Of a DNA stretch of 64,000 nt, positions 62,488 through 64,000 are shown in pieces. Each line of letters starts with the position of its first letter. Position 1 is the first letter of the stretch. The stretch comes from Auanema rhodensis (lineage: Eukaryota > Nematoda > Chromadorea > Rhabditida > Rhabditidae): positions 7,192,001-7,256,000 of the forward strand of contig OZ059898.1 of NCBI GenBank assembly GCA_964057225.1, in the 5' to 3' direction. Made by a program: the position numbers and the translations under genes. The notes beneath the pieces are model-generated. The model was not told where the DNA came from and did not search any database. It saw only the letters and a program-made list of their open reading frames with translations.

Positions 62488-64000
62488 ATACCTGCAACTG
62501 AAATAAAAATTATAGATCCATTTAGGATGTGGACAACTAAAGGTGCTTTAACATAGTGAGCATCTGGTTTCATTCTTGCTGATTCATTTCTTACTGGAAT
62601 GGAAAATCTCTGAAAAAATAAATCAGAAAATATGTGACAATTATAACTACAATTTCATCTGTACAATCCTTTATAGTTTCATTTCCACATAACTCTGAAA
62701 ATACTCCACGTGGTTTATAACGCAATGGGCAACTACATCGTTTGAAACAGGGAGAGTATGTGAGAGGCTTGAATGTAATAAAATATAATATAAACCAAAT
62801 ATGCTGTCTATCACCTTCAAAGATGTAAAACACCCTGGTCCTTTGTCCAACATTTCAGAAAGCCTAATGCTGTAGATAGTTTTGTGTACAGCATGCTTAT
62901 TCAATCGTAGTAACCTAGCTAAATCTAAGCAATAACCACTAAAAAGAAAAATATCTCTTTAGTTTTCTGAATTAGTAACCTTGCTATCAAAAAGCCTTGT
63001 CCTTCTAAAAAAAGATTGTGATAATTCGGTTTAGGGTAGAAATGAGATCCAAGGAAAATATCCTGATAAAGTTTCTCAGTTCTACCTGTTTGCTTTTGAA
63101 TATGGTCCATAACCTTTAGTTGTTGAAAATATTATGCAGAAGTTGTATCACTTAATCATACTTTATACCAAGGTAAACATTTCTTTCCTGATTCCGAAGT
63201 TGTTTTATGGCCAAAGTAAGGAAGTGTATGATGTTCCTCGAAATTATCAAAAAATAATTTTGACGGTTTTGGCCAGCATCTGCGAATGAAACCATAACTC
63301 CAGTCATTAGTTTTGGTAGATATACGTTATCGTAGTGTCTTCGCAAGCTGAGAAACATGAATCCCACAATTGTCTTCCAACTTCGTTTATCATATAAGCT
63401 TGTGCGAAATTTTGATACAAACTATACCTCTTGTGGTTATTTATAAATCTGAGAAAGTGTTAGCAGTAAATACATGACTGATCGTCTTTTACGAAATCAA
63501 ATGGCTGGGAACATATCCTTGTACAGGAGCCCATGGTCCTAAAATTTCTGTTTGCATCCCAGATTGGTAGCACCTAAAGCCCATATAAAAACTTGAACAG
63601 TACTTTTTATCACTTTTTTCTGGTGGAAAATGATAATCCTTTATGCCATCCTCTGATAGATGGAATACCCAAAGGTCCAACTAAAAATTTTGTCTTTCAA
63701 AGTGAATCTGTTTAAATTATTTTCCTACCTTTATGTGATGATGTGAGAGCAGGTATGTTTCCAAGTATAGCGTCAACATCCAACAGATCTGTCAAATCTA
63801 AAAAAATATATTATTTTTTATCATTATGACATATAATAGACAACCAACCAATGACTTTATTATGCTTTTCAATCGTAACAACATCAATTACTTCTCGTGA
63901 GAATGGTAAATATGTCTCAAACGGCAGAAAACGATGATGCAAGCGAAATGGAAAATGACTTTTCCTCAAACATATCTGTTTTATATTGTGATTGCACGGA
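62318..64000 (-). CDS. unidentified membrane protein, partial at 5' end
   Basis: Minus-strand exons run off the right edge, so the start is missing. In-phase exons give HFPFRLHHRFLPFETYLPF near 63.95 kb, IDLTDLLDVDAILGNIPAL near 63.75 kb, SSFYMGFRCYQSGMQTEILG near 63.57 kb, SWKTIVGFMFLSLRRHYDN near 63.36 kb, YPKPNYHNLFLEGQGFLIAS near 63.0 kb, and a cysteine-rich part (SPCFKRCSCPLRYKPRG) near 62.73 kb. The end is one membrane helix (VVHILNGSIIFISVAVWIL) with a basic tail, and TGA is read from 62318-62320. So it looks like a type I membrane protein with a large lumenal or extracellular part. No family was recognised. The intron before the last exon contains a long (TA)n tract. Several splice choices were made by phase only. 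Confidence 0.5.
62400..62480. repeat. CA/TA dinucleotide microsatellite
   Basis: A short (CA)n run at about 62400-62412 leads into about 33 uninterrupted TA units. It falls in the last intron of the minus-strand membrane gene: a GCAG/GTATTA donor sits before it and a TATATTTCAG acceptor after it. Frames reading Tyr-Ile repeats across it are spurious. Confidence 0.85.

Noticed and set aside
62353-62573. Proteins with Tyr-Ile repeats across the TA microsatellite
   Set aside because: The tract lies between a good donor and a good acceptor of the minus-strand membrane gene. Splicing it out gives a proper membrane helix and basic tail.
62925-63367. Kringle or ROR-receptor domain suggested by a GKKCLPW string
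   Set aside because: That frame does not continue through neighbouring exons. The longer frame across the same bases is open and joins in phase.

Overview
The window is nuclear DNA from a small, AT-rich invertebrate genome, most likely a nematode. Almost every gene is cut by short introns (about 30-60 bp, GT...AG). Many start codons lie just after a TTTTAG or TTTCAG acceptor with no upstream exon, as expected for spliced-leader trans-splicing. Same-strand genes are often a few hundred bases apart. Several neighbour pairs match Caenorhabditis elegans chromosome III neighbours as I remember them: ubiquitin-L40 with FRG1 (ZK1010), RPN6 with the CNOT1 scaffold LET-711 (F57B9), and TAF12 with site-2 protease (Y56A3A).

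Layout. 1-3.1 kb: mostly non-coding, with one possible exon on the minus strand. 3.1-6.8 kb (+): anion-type Cys-loop receptor. 7.3-9.2 kb (+): secreted protein with tyrosinase-like flanks but no visible copper sites. 9.7-11.5 kb (+): ubiquitin-L40, then FRG1. 22.0-11.8 kb (-): CNOT1/LET-711. 24.0-22.4 kb (-): RPN6, upstream of CNOT1. 24.6-26.8 kb (+): RIOK3. 27.1-41.2 kb (+): a giant gene whose last exon is 13.8 kb and holds 132 perfectly registered 102-bp repeats; the protein is 4,657 residues and looks like a vastly expanded SAXO-type microtubule-binding protein. 43.2-47.9 kb (+): polypeptide GalNAc-transferase. 50.6-48.8 kb (-): a diverged second RPN6. 51.2-53.6 kb (+): an M28-peptidase-like protein with broken metal sites, then a REEP/Yop1 protein, arranged like an operon. 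54.4-53.7 kb (-): probable COMM-domain protein. 54.9-56.5 kb (+): two small membrane proteins. 57.1-61.8 kb (+): TAF12, then site-2 protease. 64.0-62.3 kb (-): 3' part of an unidentified membrane protein that runs off the window.

The ordinary genes cover core cell functions: translation, proteasome, deadenylation, ribosome maturation, TFIID, SREBP/ATF6-type proteolysis and ER shaping. The unusual content is the giant repeat gene, the second RPN6, the two enzyme-like proteins that appear to have lost their metal centres, and a receptor intron with no usable acceptor that contains minus-strand coding-like sequence. All gene models come from reading exons by eye, so individual splice sites may be off, especially in CNOT1 and the last gene.
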